Positions 7,793-15,700 of a stretch of 24,979 nt of DNA are shown one piece after another. Below the pieces are notes generated by a model. It made no database searches. It was given only the letters and a program-made list of their open reading frames with translations, and had not been told where the DNA came from. The DNA comes from a virus, in IMG/VR virus record IMGVR_UViG_3300048839_001044, positions 1 to 24,979 of that record; one strand, 5' to 3'. The translations under genes and the position numbers were made by a program. Numbering within the stretch: position 1 is the first letter of the stretch; each line of letters opens with the position of its first letter.

Positions 7793-8149
7793 ATGGCGAT
7801 TCCGGGCGGGGCGGGGCGGCTGCGGCACCGGGTGGCGATCTGGCGGGACGTGCCGGGGACCGATGCGGGCGGCAACGCGATTCTGACGCCGACGCTGGTG
7901 GAGACGGTGTGGGCTGCGGTGGAACCGGCCTCGGGATCGGAAGCGCCGGCGGCCTCGGCGGACGACCCGAACCGGGCGCTGCGCTCGACGCGGAGTTACC
8001 AGGTGCTGATGCGCTGGCGCTCTGACCTGACGGTGCAGCACCGGCTGATCACGGGCGGGAAAACGCTGCACATCCGGGCGATCATCGATCCGGACCTGCG
8101 GCATGAGTGGCTGGAGATTGCCGCGGAGGAAACGCCCTCTGTGAATTGA
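7793..8149 (+). CDS. Head closure / head-tail joining protein (SPP1 gp16-like)
   Basis: This 118-residue protein follows the Phage_H_T_join pattern: GAGRLRHRVAIWRDVPGTDA, then GNAILTPTLVETVWAAVEP, a central RSYQVLMRWRSDLTVQHRL, and the closing HIRAIIDPDLRHEWLEI. The family plugs the connector channel and joins the tail to the filled head. Its position between connector and gp10-like genes is standard. The stop codon lies inside the first unit of a 7-bp tandem repeat, so the last residues (VN) are repeat-derived. Confidence 0.88.
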   Translation: MAIPGGAGRLRHRVAIWRDVPGTDAGGNAILTPTLVETVWAAVEPASGSEAPAASADDPNRALRSTRSYQVLMRWRSDLTVQHRLITGGKTLHIRAIIDPDLRHEWLEIAAEETPSVN

Positions 8150-8180
8150 GAATTGAGAATTGAGAATTACGAATTGAGAA
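8143..8180. repeat. 7-bp GAATTGA tandem array
   Basis: Five 7-bp units run from 8143 to 8177: GAATTGA three times, one variant GAATTAC, then GAATTGA again, followed by a partial GAA. The first unit supplies the stop codon of the upstream gene. A/G-rich sequence ending GAGACG leads to the next ATG (8205). The AT content is markedly higher than in the flanking genes. Confidence 0.9.
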
Positions 8181-8204
8181 ATAAAAGCAAAGGCAAAAGA
8201 GACG

Positions 8205-8576
8205 ATGGCGCAGGGGCTGAAAATTGAGGTGCTGGGGGTGCGGCTGCTGGAGGAGTCGGTGAAGGGGCAGCTGGAGAGGGACCGGGAGAGGGTGGCGAAA
8301 ATCTCCACCGCAAACGCACGGCTGATCCGGGACCGGTACAAGGCGGCGATCCTGCCGCGGGAGAAGACGGGCGAGCTGCGCAAGAGCATGCGAGTGACGG
8401 CGGCGCGGAAACGTTCGGACAAGCCGACGGCAACGGTGCGAGTGAAGGACATGGCGAGCGTCTGGCTGGAGTACGGCACGGTGCACCAGGAGGCGCAGCC
8501 GACGATGGCTCCGATCGCGGCAGAGGTGCGGAAAAAGCACCTGGCGGAGCTGAAGGGCGAAGTCGGGAAAGAATAG
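8205..8576 (+). CDS. HK97 gp10-like neck / tail completion protein
   Basis: This 123-residue protein has the HK97-gp10 profile: an N-terminal helix (LLEESVKGQLERDRERVAKI), TGELRKSMRV, the strand region ATVRVKDMASVWLEYGT, and the conserved ending QEAQPTMAPIAAEVRK. Members bridge the head connector and the tail. It lies between the head closure and tail terminator genes as in other siphophages. The leader upstream of the ATG is repeat-derived and A/G-rich, with only GAGACG as a binding-site-like element. Confidence 0.88.
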   Translation: MAQGLKIEVLGVRLLEESVKGQLERDRERVAKISTANARLIRDRYKAAILPREKTGELRKSMRVTAARKRSDKPTATVRVKDMASVWLEYGTVHQEAQPTMAPIAAEVRKKHLAELKGEVGKE

Positions 8577-8583
8577 GTGAAGC

Positions 8584-8994
8584 ATGGCCGGTCGGACATT
8601 GCCGGGGGCGGCGCTGAAAACGGCGGTTTGGACGCGGCTGAAGCTGGCGCTCTACCCGGCGGCGACGGTGCAGATCGGCGGGCTGCCGGACCTGGCGCGG
8701 CCGTGTCTGGTGATCGGCCCGTCGTTCTGGCCGGATGATTCGACGGGGTCGACGTCGGGATTCGATGGCGAGGTGCAGGTGCACGCCTGGACGCCAAAGG
8801 ATCTCGGCGCGGGCGTCTGCGAGGCGCTGCTCTCCAGCGCGCTCTCGGCGCTGACGGACGCGGAACTGCCGGAAATCACGGTGCCGGGCTGGAGCCTGGT
8901 GCTGCTGGAAATCTCGGATGGGCAAGCGTTCGCCGATCCGTCCGGGGACTGGCACGGGGTGCTGACGCTCCGGGCTCAACTCGATCAAATCTAG
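8584..8994 (+). CDS. Tail terminator / completion protein (DUF3168-like)
   Basis: This 136-residue protein starts with a short helix (LPGAALKTAVWTRLKLAL) and then alternates beta segments. PCLVIGPSFW, FDGEVQVHAWTP, LLSSALSALT and the closing GVLTLRAQLDQI resemble the DUF3168 / HK97 gp11-like tail terminators that cap the tail tube at the head end. Its place between the gp10-like and tail-tube genes supports this. Motif support alone is moderate. Confidence 0.78.
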   Translation: MAGRTLPGAALKTAVWTRLKLALYPAATVQIGGLPDLARPCLVIGPSFWPDDSTGSTSGFDGEVQVHAWTPKDLGAGVCEALLSSALSALTDAELPEITVPGWSLVLLEISDGQAFADPSGDWHGVLTLRAQLDQI

Positions 8995-9006
8995 GAGGAA
9001 CCGATA

Positions 9007-9432
9007 ATGCCTGAACAGCGAGTTTCCGGAAAGAAAATTCGTCTGCTCGTTTTCGACGGGCAGTACGTCCGGATGCTGGGCCAGACGGAGGTGAGCGTCA
9101 ACCGCTCCAAATCCCGCGTCGAGGGAGAGGACGTTGATTCGCTCGGCTGGCCCGACCCGATCGAGGGGAGCGGCCAGATCACCGGCAGCGTCACCCTCAA
9201 CGGTCAGATGATCAAGGGCGACCGCGCCTTTGCCGCTCTCGATGCCGCGTTCGTGAACGACACGTTCATCAAAGTCGCGCGGCTCATCGAGTTCGCGGAC
9301 GGCACGGTCAAAATGGACGGCGGCCTCGTCACCGTTGACGCGGCCAATGAGGGCGGCCAGCTCACCGCGACCGTCACCTACTCAATCACTCTGAACTTCG
9401 CCGGCGTGTGGGAACCGATCTCGCTGAGCTGA
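9007..9432 (+). CDS. Major tail (tube) protein
   Basis: This 141-residue protein is predicted to polymerise into the tail tube. It opens with KKIRLLVFDGQYVRMLGQTE, then VNRSKSRVEGEDVDSLGW, the beta segment GSGQITGSVTLNGQ, and a closing ATVTYSITLNFAGVWEPI, a layout typical of TP901-1-type tube proteins. It follows the tail terminator and precedes the chaperone and tape-measure genes. A strong AGGAGG binding site and many C-ending codons suggest high expression. Confidence 0.88.
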   Translation: MPEQRVSGKKIRLLVFDGQYVRMLGQTEVSVNRSKSRVEGEDVDSLGWPDPIEGSGQITGSVTLNGQMIKGDRAFAALDAAFVNDTFIKVARLIEFADGTVKMDGGLVTVDAANEGGQLTATVTYSITLNFAGVWEPISLS

Positions 9433-9442
9433 GGAGGATCCG

Positions 9443-9799
9443 ATGGCCTTACTGACTGCACAAATCGTTGACGGCAGCCTGGAGGAGGCGGCTCTGGCGA
9501 GCGCCGCAGCCGGCGGCGATTATTTCCAGGCTGCGGAGCGGGTGCCGTACTGGCGCTACTACCTCCGCCTGAAAAACACGGACGGCTCCCCGGTGACGGC
9601 CACGATCGCCAGCCAGCGCGCTGACGACCAGGGCAACACCGTGAACACCTCCGTGGTCGTGCCGGCCACCAGCGGCGACATGCTGGTGCCGCTCGGCGAC
9701 CACCATTTCGATGACGCGCGGAAGTGCTTCCTGACCTACTCCGCCGTCACCGCTCTCACCGTGGGCGTGCTGCAGCTGCATGCCACGCCCAGCTACTGA
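9443..9799 (+). CDS. Small beta-rich virion-type protein, tandem paralogue 1
   Basis: This 118-residue protein follows the tail tube gene with a GAGGAGG binding site. The C-terminal half aligns with that of the next gene: T-I-x-x-Q-R, then G-N-x-V, D-H, L-x-Y-S-x-V-T-x-x-T-V-G-V. By hand I count about 24 identities over about 60 aligned positions. The pattern (an Ala-rich start, a QR-x(4)-GN block, and an ending Y-S-x-V-T-x-x-T-V) is known from small structural proteins of many phages. A tail tube or head decoration role is plausible but unproven. Confidence 0.65.
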   Translation: MALLTAQIVDGSLEEAALASAAAGGDYFQAAERVPYWRYYLRLKNTDGSPVTATIASQRADDQGNTVNTSVVVPATSGDMLVPLGDHHFDDARKCFLTYSAVTALTVGVLQLHATPSY

Positions 9800-9811
9800 G
9801 GAGGACTGACG

Positions 9812-10174
9812 ATGGCGACTCTGACTCCGACCACCCTCGCCGCCTCCGGCACTGCCGCGACCCTCGCCGCTGCAAACTCCGCCGGCGACCGCATCCAGTG
9901 GCAGGCGGTGGGCGTGAAGAAGGACAACACCTACCACGGCGGCATCCTGCTCGTGGCCAATGGTTCCGGCTCCGGGATCACGGTCACGATCAAAAACCAG
10001 CGGACCTCGAACCTCGGCAATGCCGTTGACCGTACGGTCTCCGTCGGCGCCGGCAAAACCGAGCACATCGCGATCCGCGATCACGAGGTCGACGCGGCCA
10101 ACCGCACCTACCTCGAGTACTCCGGCGTGACCACGGTCACCGTCGGGGTGTTCATCCTGATCGTGCGATCCTGA
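9812..10174 (+). CDS. Small beta-rich virion-type protein, tandem paralogue 2
   Basis: This 120-residue protein starts at ATG 9812 behind a GAGGA site and ends 22 nt before the chaperone gene. The start (TLTPTTLAASGTAATLAAAN) and the block VTIKNQRTSNLGNAV match a recurring class of short phage structural proteins with a predicted immunoglobulin-like or jelly-roll fold. It is clearly related to its upstream neighbour in the C-terminal half, but the first ~50 residues differ. Two diverged copies in a row suggest alternating or heteromeric decoration. Confidence 0.65.
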   Translation: MATLTPTTLAASGTAATLAAANSAGDRIQWQAVGVKKDNTYHGGILLVANGSGSGITVTIKNQRTSNLGNAVDRTVSVGAGKTEHIAIRDHEVDAANRTYLEYSGVTTVTVGVFILIVRS

Positions 10175-10196
10175 CCCCATTTTCCCCTGGTGAATC

Positions 10197-10787
10197 ATGG
10201 CTCCTGATCTGGGCTCCCTGCGGGCGCGCGGCGGGGTGGAGATTTCCACCGACGCCGGCGACCGCAGGGTGCTGTTTTTTGACCTGAACGCCCTGGCGGC
10301 GCTGACGGAGCGGCTCGAGGACGAATTCGACGCGCGCCCGGCGAACGTGGAGCGGCTGAAGGAGATCCGCGCGATTGCGGAGTTCGAGAGCCGGCAACGG
10401 GCAATCGCTGCCTACGACGAGGACCGGCGCACCGCCTGTTGCGAGGAAGGGGTGATGCAGCAGCTGGCCCTGCGCACGCCGGGCAAACTGCTGCGCGCCG
10501 TCGTCTGGGCGGGGCTGCTGCACGAAGGCGCTCCCGACTGGACGCTGGAGGCCGCCGGCGCGGCATTCGACCGCGACCCCGCGCTCGCCACCGCGGCCCT
10601 GCTGGCACTGCAGAAAACGGCGGTGCAGCCGGACGAGCTGGAGGAGTACGGGCGCAAGCTGAAATTGGCAAACGCGGAGTTGCGCGAGGAGGCGCTCGCC
10701 GCAGCGGCGGCGGTGCTGCTGGACCCTTTCGTGCGCGCGGCCGGCGGTGGGACACGGTCCGCCAAACCGGCACCCGCCTCGGCCTGA
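10197..10787 (+). CDS. Tail assembly chaperone, short form (lambda G-like)
   Basis: This 196-residue, mostly helical protein lies between the tail proteins and the tape measure, where siphophages encode chaperones that coat the tape measure during tail assembly. Charged helices (LAALTERLEDEFDARPANVE) and an Ala-rich C-terminus are visible. Near its end is a canonical -1 slippery heptamer, and the -1 frame beyond it stays open with a protein-like composition. This is the zero-frame product, which reads through to TGA at 10785-10787. The assignment rests on position and the frameshift layout, not on a sequence motif. Confidence 0.8.
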   Translation: MAPDLGSLRARGGVEISTDAGDRRVLFFDLNALAALTERLEDEFDARPANVERLKEIRAIAEFESRQRAIAAYDEDRRTACCEEGVMQQLALRTPGKLLRAVVWAGLLHEGAPDWTLEAAGAAFDRDPALATAALLALQKTAVQPDELEEYGRKLKLANAELREEALAAAAAVLLDPFVRAAGGGTRSAKPAPASA

Positions 10788-11164
10788 AGCCGGAGGAACT
10801 GTTCCGGCTCACCCCGCGCGAGCTGTTCTGGCTGGACCAGGCGCGCATCGAGGCGGAGCGGCAGAGCGACCTGCGCCTCGCCTGGAGCACGCTCTACGCC
10901 CTGAGCCCCCACCTGAAGAGCGGCTCGAACCTGACGGTGCTGAAACTCTACGCTGAGTTGCAGCCGGGGGACGTGGACCGCCACGGGCAGCGGCGGCTGA
11001 CGCGGGAGGAGATCGAGGCCGACCTGCGGGAGGGCTACGCAATCCCCGATCTGGAGAAATTCGTGCAGGCGGCTTTCGGCGAGGATGCCGAGCTGGCGCC
11101 GCTGGAAGAGCAGTGCGCCCCAGAAGCTGAAGCAGAAACGGAATCATCCCCGGAGAATTCCTGA
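10197..11164 (+). CDS. Tail assembly chaperone, frameshifted long form (lambda G-T-like)
   Basis: This is predicted from a -1 slip at 10724-10730 (zero frame to 10730, then re-reading base 10730). The product is 178 residues of the short form joined to 144 more. The extension begins RARGRRWDTVRQTGTRLG and continues LKPEELFRLTPRELFWLDQ, RLAWSTLYALSPHLKSG and an acidic tail. It has no start codon of its own with a binding site; the -1 frame upstream of the heptamer is a Gly/Arg-rich shadow. The stop (11162-11164) shares its last base with the tape measure ATG. A G/G-T ratio is known to matter for tail assembly in lambda. Confidence 0.8.
10724..10730 (+). promoter_or_regulatory. Programmed -1 ribosomal frameshift site
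   Basis: CCCTTTC is read in zero frame as C-CCT-TTC, a perfect X-XXY-YYZ heptamer. After a -1 slip, Pro and Phe tRNAs re-pair with CCC and TTT. A possible stimulatory hairpin lies downstream (GGAC-ACG-GTCC at 10750-10760, extended by GGC/GCC across a bulge). It starts about 12-19 nt after the heptamer, somewhat farther than usual. Confidence 0.8.
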
Positions 11165-14100
11165 TGGCGGGTCTGACTGGTTTGGCGGTGCGCGTCGGCG
11201 CGGACATCACCGGCTACCGCAAGGGGATGGACGAGGTCACGGGCACGGCGCGCAAGGCGGCGAAGGAGATCCCGGCGGCGATGGCGGTTGTCAGCGCCTC
11301 GGTGATTGCCATCGGTTCGCTCGCCGTTGACGCGGCCACGAAGTACGAAGAGGGGATGAAAAAGATTCGCGCCGGCACGGGCGCGACAGGGTCAGCGCTG
11401 AAGGCGCTGGGGGAAGACGCGCGGGCCGTCTTCCGCGAAAACGATGACACTTTCTCAGACGTTGCCGACACCGTCGCCAACCTGAACACCCGCCTCGGCC
11501 TCACCGGCCCCGCGTTGCAATCCGTCGCCGGGCAAATCCTCGACCTGGCCGACATCACCGGCGAGCAGCTCATTCCCCTGACGAATGCCGCAGCCCAGGT
11601 CATGCAGGGCTGGCAGGTTCCCACCGAAAAGCAGGCCGGCCTCCTCGACCATCTTTACAAAGTGAGCCAGACCACCGGGATCGGGGTGACGAAACTCTCC
11701 GAGCTGCTGGTGACCAATGGCGCGACTTTCCGCTCGATGGGCCTCTCCGTTGAGGAGAGCGCCGCCCTGCTGGGCCAGTGGGAGAAACAGGGGATCAATT
11801 CCGAGACGGTCCTGGCCGGCCTCAAGATCGGGGTCAACAATCTCGAAAAGGCGGGGATCGATGCCGCCGACGGCATGGCGGAACTGCAGCGGGTGATCCG
11901 GGAGGAGAGTGAGGATGCCGGTCGCAATGCGGCGATCACGGTGGTCGGCACGCGAGCGGCGAACGACTTTTTCGACGCGGTCAAGAACGGGCGGTTCGAC
12001 ATCACCGAGTTGACCAAGGCGCTCAATGAGAACGGGGACACCATCAAGGCGGCCGCTGAAGAAGGTAAAACGAGCGGCGAAAAGATGCAGGAGGCCTGGA
12101 ACAAGGTAACAGATTCACTGGTTCCATTAGGCCTGGCGCTCACGGAAACATTGGGAGGAGCTCTCGAATTCATCACACCGCTCATTACCGGACTGGGACA
12201 AATCGTCACGGGACTTGCGGACGGGATCAAAGCGTTAGTTGGGCTGATTGATGATTTCGCCTTGTCGAGCGGCCAGGCAGGCGATGACTTCGAAGAGCGC
12301 TACACGAAGCGGATCAAAGAAGCAAAAGAGGCGGTAGAACAACTCACTGAAGCGGAACGGGAAAATGCCGCCAACAAACAGTTTCTCCGGACAAAACAAA
12401 TCGAGGAGGACATCAAGCGGCAAGCTGAAATTGTCAAAGAGCTGGTGGGCAAAACTTCCAGTTCCGGCGGGAGCCTTGCTGCCGTTGGCGCTGAGCTCGG
12501 GCAGCAGTGGGTCGAGGCATCGAACAAGCTGGCTTCGCTGAAGAACGAATTGAAGGAAGCGCAGGAACTCATCAGGATCTACCGCGGAGAGGTTGCGGCT
12601 GCCGGTGACGCCACCGAAGAGTCGGGAGAAAAAGTTGAGAAGGCTGGCGAGGCTGCGAAAAAAACACGCGTCGACCTGAGCCGTCTGGGCAAGACACAGA
12701 AGGAGATTGCATCCAGCGCGGACGAGCTGCGCGAGTCATGGGCGGCGGCGGGGAAACAGCTGCGGATTGACATTGCGGCGACGGGGGATCAGACGCGGGT
12801 GCTCTACCTGCACCGGGGGGCGCTGGAGCCGCTGATCAGGTCCTACCGGGAATGGGGGTTGGCGCTGCCGCCGTTGCTGGCGGAGGCTGACCGCCTGTTC
12901 AAGATTCAGGACGAAAACGCGCGGGTGAACGCGGAGCTGGAGAAACGCCTGGAGGGGGTGACGGCGGAACTGACGCAGCAGGAGCTGGAGCTGCAGTTGG
13001 TGATCCCGGAATGGGAACGCTACCTGCCGCTCTACTCCCAGCTGGCGGCGGCGATCCGGCTGGTGCACGCGGCGCAGGCGGAGGGGGGATCGGTCGCGGC
13101 CGACCCGGCAACGCTGGTGCCTCCGCAGTCGTGGTTCGGCAAGCTGGGCGACGCCATGGGTCTGGCGTTCCAGGACGGGTTTGCGCAGTCGTTCCGGAGC
13201 AACTCCGATCTGAAAATGGCGGTGCAGACGGGGCTGGGGCAGGCGATCAGCGCGGGGCTGACGGCGGCGCTGGGGCCGGCGGCGGCGAACCCGATCGTGG
13301 CGAGTTTCATCCAGGTGATCGGCGGCAGCGTGGGCAAGTGGCTGGGGAGCAGCCTGTTCGGCGAGAAGCTGACGAACGAGCAACTGGCGAAGGGGTACGG
13401 TCAGGAGTTCGCGAAACAATTCGGGATTGCGTTCAACGCGGAGTTCGAGCAGGCGCTGATGCAGGCGGCGAGCCGCATCCCGGCGGTGCGGGACAGAATC
13501 GACGCGAGCGTGGCGCGGTTCATGCCGGAGATGATTTCCCACATCCTCGCCCAGGTGGATTCCCTCACCCCGCAGATCCAGGCCTCGCTGGCGCAGAGCA
13601 TCGGGCACGGTGTCAACTACCTGATGGAGAAGGGTGGCCTCTCCCACAAAAAAGCGTTCGAGCAGTTCCTGCCACAGTTCGGGGAGATCGTGCGCCAGGC
13701 GCTGGCGGGGGGGCAGGCGCTGGACCAGGGGATTCTCAACCTGATCGAGCACGCGCGAAACCTCGGCGTCGATTTCAGCGAGCTGGGGAGCGTGTTCGCC
13801 GGCGCGCTGGAGGAGCTGCTCTCCGGCACGGAGATTTCGGCACAGGGGTTGCGCAACCTGGCGGACATGGCCGCGGCGGTGGGGGTGGACATTGCCGACG
13901 TGTTCGCCGAGGCGCTGGACGATTTCATCGACTCCGAGGATTTCTCCATCGAGAAAATGGAGCAGCTGGCGGAGGCGGCGCGGGCGGCGGGTTTGGACGT
14001 GAGCGAGGCGCTGACGGATGCGATCCGGGACGCGCGCGCGGAGCTGGAGGACCTGAACGCGACGGCGCGGGAGATCGGCGCCAGCATCCTGGACGCGTTC

Positions 14101-14907
14101 ATCCGCAAGCTGGACCTGAAGGGGGCGGGGCAGAAACTGAGGGAGGAATTCGTCGGCGGGCGCACGGAGGGGATCGAGGACGAGGCGCGGCTGGCGGCTG
14201 AGCGGGAGGCGGCGCAGGCGCGGTTCAATGAGCTGAAGGCGAAAGCCCGGGCGATCGACATTGACGGGAAAAACGACGCGCGAGACATCCGCGAGGCGAT
14301 CAAGGGATTGCCGGACGACGAGGCGAAGATCGTCCTGGAGTTGGCGAAACAGCGGCTGGAGCGGCGGGAGGCGCGGGAGGAAATCAAACGCCACCGCAAA
14401 GAGCAGAAGCTGGTCAACGAGCAGATCGAGGCGCAGAACCGCCTGGTGGCGGCGCTGGAGAATCTGTTCAAGAACCTGGACTCGCCGATGGAGCGGAACA
14501 AAACCACGGCGGAGGGATTCGCCGGGGCGCTGGGCGCGGCCGAGGCGCACCTGCAGGGAATCAAAACCATCTGGGAGTGGATCGCGAATCACCCGCTCGA
14601 CCTGCCGAAAGGGGGATCGGACGCGGGGATGTTCAGCACCGGCAGCGGCGCGGGGGTTTTCACCGCAGGATTCGGGGGCGGGTCGGCGCCGACGGCGCAG
14701 TTCGGCGGGCAGCAGCAGTTCAGCGCGCCGGCGGCGGCAGCAGGCGGACACGGCGGCCCGCCGATCATCATCGCGCCGCAGGTGCACATTGATGCGATCG
14801 ACGCGAAGTCGCTGCAGGAGCGCGGGGTGGACATCGCCAACGCGGTGGCGACCGGGGTGAAACGCGGGCTCTCGCAACTGGACCCGTCAATCGTGAGGGG
14901 GAACTGA
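11164..14907 (+). CDS. Tail tape measure protein (TP901 type)
   Basis: This is the largest protein in the window, at 1247 residues. The N-terminal part has the TP901 / PhageMin_Tail signature (KYEEGMKKIRAGTGATGSAL, then VADTVANLNTRLGLTGPAL, SQTTGIGVTKLSELL, MGLSVEESAALLGQ). Long coiled-coil stretches follow around residues 370-540 and 970-1100. A Gly/Ala-rich hydrophobic segment (around residues 680-740) may reach the host membrane. By the known rule of roughly 0.15 nm of tail per residue, the tail would be about 185 nm. Bases ~12100-12720 use visibly more A/T-ending codons than the rest, suggesting a recombined segment. The C-terminus is Gly/Ala/Gln-rich. Confidence 0.93.
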   Translation: MAGLTGLAVRVGADITGYRKGMDEVTGTARKAAKEIPAAMAVVSASVIAIGSLAVDAATKYEEGMKKIRAGTGATGSALKALGEDARAVFRENDDTFSDVADTVANLNTRLGLTGPALQSVAGQILDLADITGEQLIPLTNAAAQVMQGWQVPTEKQAGLLDHLYKVSQTTGIGVTKLSELLVTNGATFRSMGLSVEESAALLGQWEKQGINSETVLAGLKIGVNNLEKAGIDAADGMAELQRVIREESEDAGRNAAITVVGTRAANDFFDAVKNGRFDITELTKALNENGDTIKAAAEEGKTSGEKMQEAWNKVTDSLVPLGLALTETLGGALEFITPLITGLGQIVTGLADGIKALVGLIDDFALSSGQAGDDFEERYTKRIKEAKEAVEQLTEAERENAANKQFLRTKQIEEDIKRQAEIVKELVGKTSSSGGSLAAVGAELGQQWVEASNKLASLKNELKEAQELIRIYRGEVAAAGDATEESGEKVEKAGEAAKKTRVDLSRLGKTQKEIASSADELRESWAAAGKQLRIDIAATGDQTRVLYLHRGALEPLIRSYREWGLALPPLLAEADRLFKIQDENARVNAELEKRLEGVTAELTQQELELQLVIPEWERYLPLYSQLAAAIRLVHAAQAEGGSVAADPATLVPPQSWFGKLGDAMGLAFQDGFAQSFRSNSDLKMAVQTGLGQAISAGLTAALGPAAANPIVASFIQVIGGSVGKWLGSSLFGEKLTNEQLAKGYGQEFAKQFGIAFNAEFEQALMQAASRIPAVRDRIDASVARFMPEMISHILAQVDSLTPQIQASLAQSIGHGVNYLMEKGGLSHKKAFEQFLPQFGEIVRQALAGGQALDQGILNLIEHARNLGVDFSELGSVFAGALEELLSGTEISAQGLRNLADMAAAVGVDIADVFAEALDDFIDSEDFSIEKMEQLAEAARAAGLDVSEALTDAIRDARAELEDLNATAREIGASILDAFIRKLDLKGAGQKLREEFVGGRTEGIEDEARLAAEREAAQARFNELKAKARAIDIDGKNDARDIREAIKGLPDDEAKIVLELAKQRLERREAREEIKRHRKEQKLVNEQIEAQNRLVAALENLFKNLDSPMERNKTTAEGFAGALGAAEAHLQGIKTIWEWIANHPLDLPKGGSDAGMFSTGSGAGVFTAGFGGGSAPTAQFGGQQQFSAPAAAAGGHGGPPIIIAPQVHIDAIDAKSLQERGVDIANAVATGVKRGLSQLDPSIVRGN

Positions 14908-14908
14908 G

Positions 14909-15688
14909 ATGGCGGCGCCCTGGTTTGGCCTGGACAACTACCTGACGGACGGCTCGCTGACGCTGACGGCGAGCACCGAGGCGACCGGCTACCTGGTGAC
15001 ATCTCTCGCGCTTGAGCGCCTGAAGCAGTGGCGCAGCACGGCAGTGGCTGCGGCGCAGTGGGTGCGCGGGACGGGGGTGCCGCTGGCGATCCGGCCGATC
15101 CTCTGGGGGCATCCCGGCCACAACCTGCAGACGGGGGCCACTGTCGGGCTCTACGTCGGCGATCCGGCCGGGGTGAACACTCTGACGGGTGAGACGACGA
15201 TCGTGGCGGGAGAGCCGTTTCTGATCGAAACGGCGGCGGACTGGAGCAACACCTCGTGGTTTGCAAAGTTCACCGACACGACGAACCCGGCGGGCTACCT
15301 GGAAATCCCCTACCTGTTTTTCGGGCTGAAGCTGCAGCTGACGAAATCGTTCCGGCGCGGCTCGCGCGAGGCGGTCTGGGCGGACGGGGTGGTGAACCCG
15401 GACGGCGCCGGCGGGCGAGTGGTCTACCCGAACACGGGCGCGCTCTGGGCGCGGACGCTGGAGTTCCAGACGGAGGTCGCGGCTGACGAGGCGATCATCC
15501 GCCAGGTGGCGAGCCGCAGCCTGACGGGGAAACCGTTCGTGTTCTGCGAAAATTCGGACGACGTGCTGACGACGCACCTCTGCTGGCTGGACAATCCGCT
15601 GGAGTTCGGGCTGGTGCACCTGGCGGGCAATCTCTGGACCAAACCGATCCACACCGTGCCGATGACGCTGCGGGAAATCGGCAGCTGA
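14909..15688 (+). CDS. Putative distal tail protein
   Basis: This 259-residue soluble protein starts 2 nt after the tape measure gene, with GAGGGG upstream. The order tape measure, this protein, tip protein matches the place of distal tail (Dit-like) or minor tail proteins in siphophages. It begins like a virion protein that wraps a beta-sandwich (WFGLDNYLTDGSLTLTAST, then ATGYLVTSLALERLKQWRST) and ends with several beta segments (ALWARTLEFQTEVAADEA, then TVPMTLREIG). I see no catalytic motif. The role is inferred from position and beta-rich character. Confidence 0.65.
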   Translation: MAAPWFGLDNYLTDGSLTLTASTEATGYLVTSLALERLKQWRSTAVAAAQWVRGTGVPLAIRPILWGHPGHNLQTGATVGLYVGDPAGVNTLTGETTIVAGEPFLIETAADWSNTSWFAKFTDTTNPAGYLEIPYLFFGLKLQLTKSFRRGSREAVWADGVVNPDGAGGRVVYPNTGALWARTLEFQTEVAADEAIIRQVASRSLTGKPFVFCENSDDVLTTHLCWLDNPLEFGLVHLAGNLWTKPIHTVPMTLREIGS

Positions 15689-15700
15689 GAGGGGCATTCC

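Noticed and set aside
10439-10723. Separate gene starting at the ATG in the second frame of the chaperone region
   Set aside because: Up to the slippery site this frame is Gly/Arg/Ala-rich shadow sequence opposite good coding sequence in zero frame; protein-like composition begins only after the heptamer.
12736-14877. Very long minus-strand open frames (here 713 codons; also at 735-2426, 7358-8797, 16766-18862 and 18822-20627)
   Set aside because: All lie opposite well-supported rightward genes in GC-rich DNA. Their translations are Arg/Pro/His/Gln-rich without motifs, and none has a convincing binding site.
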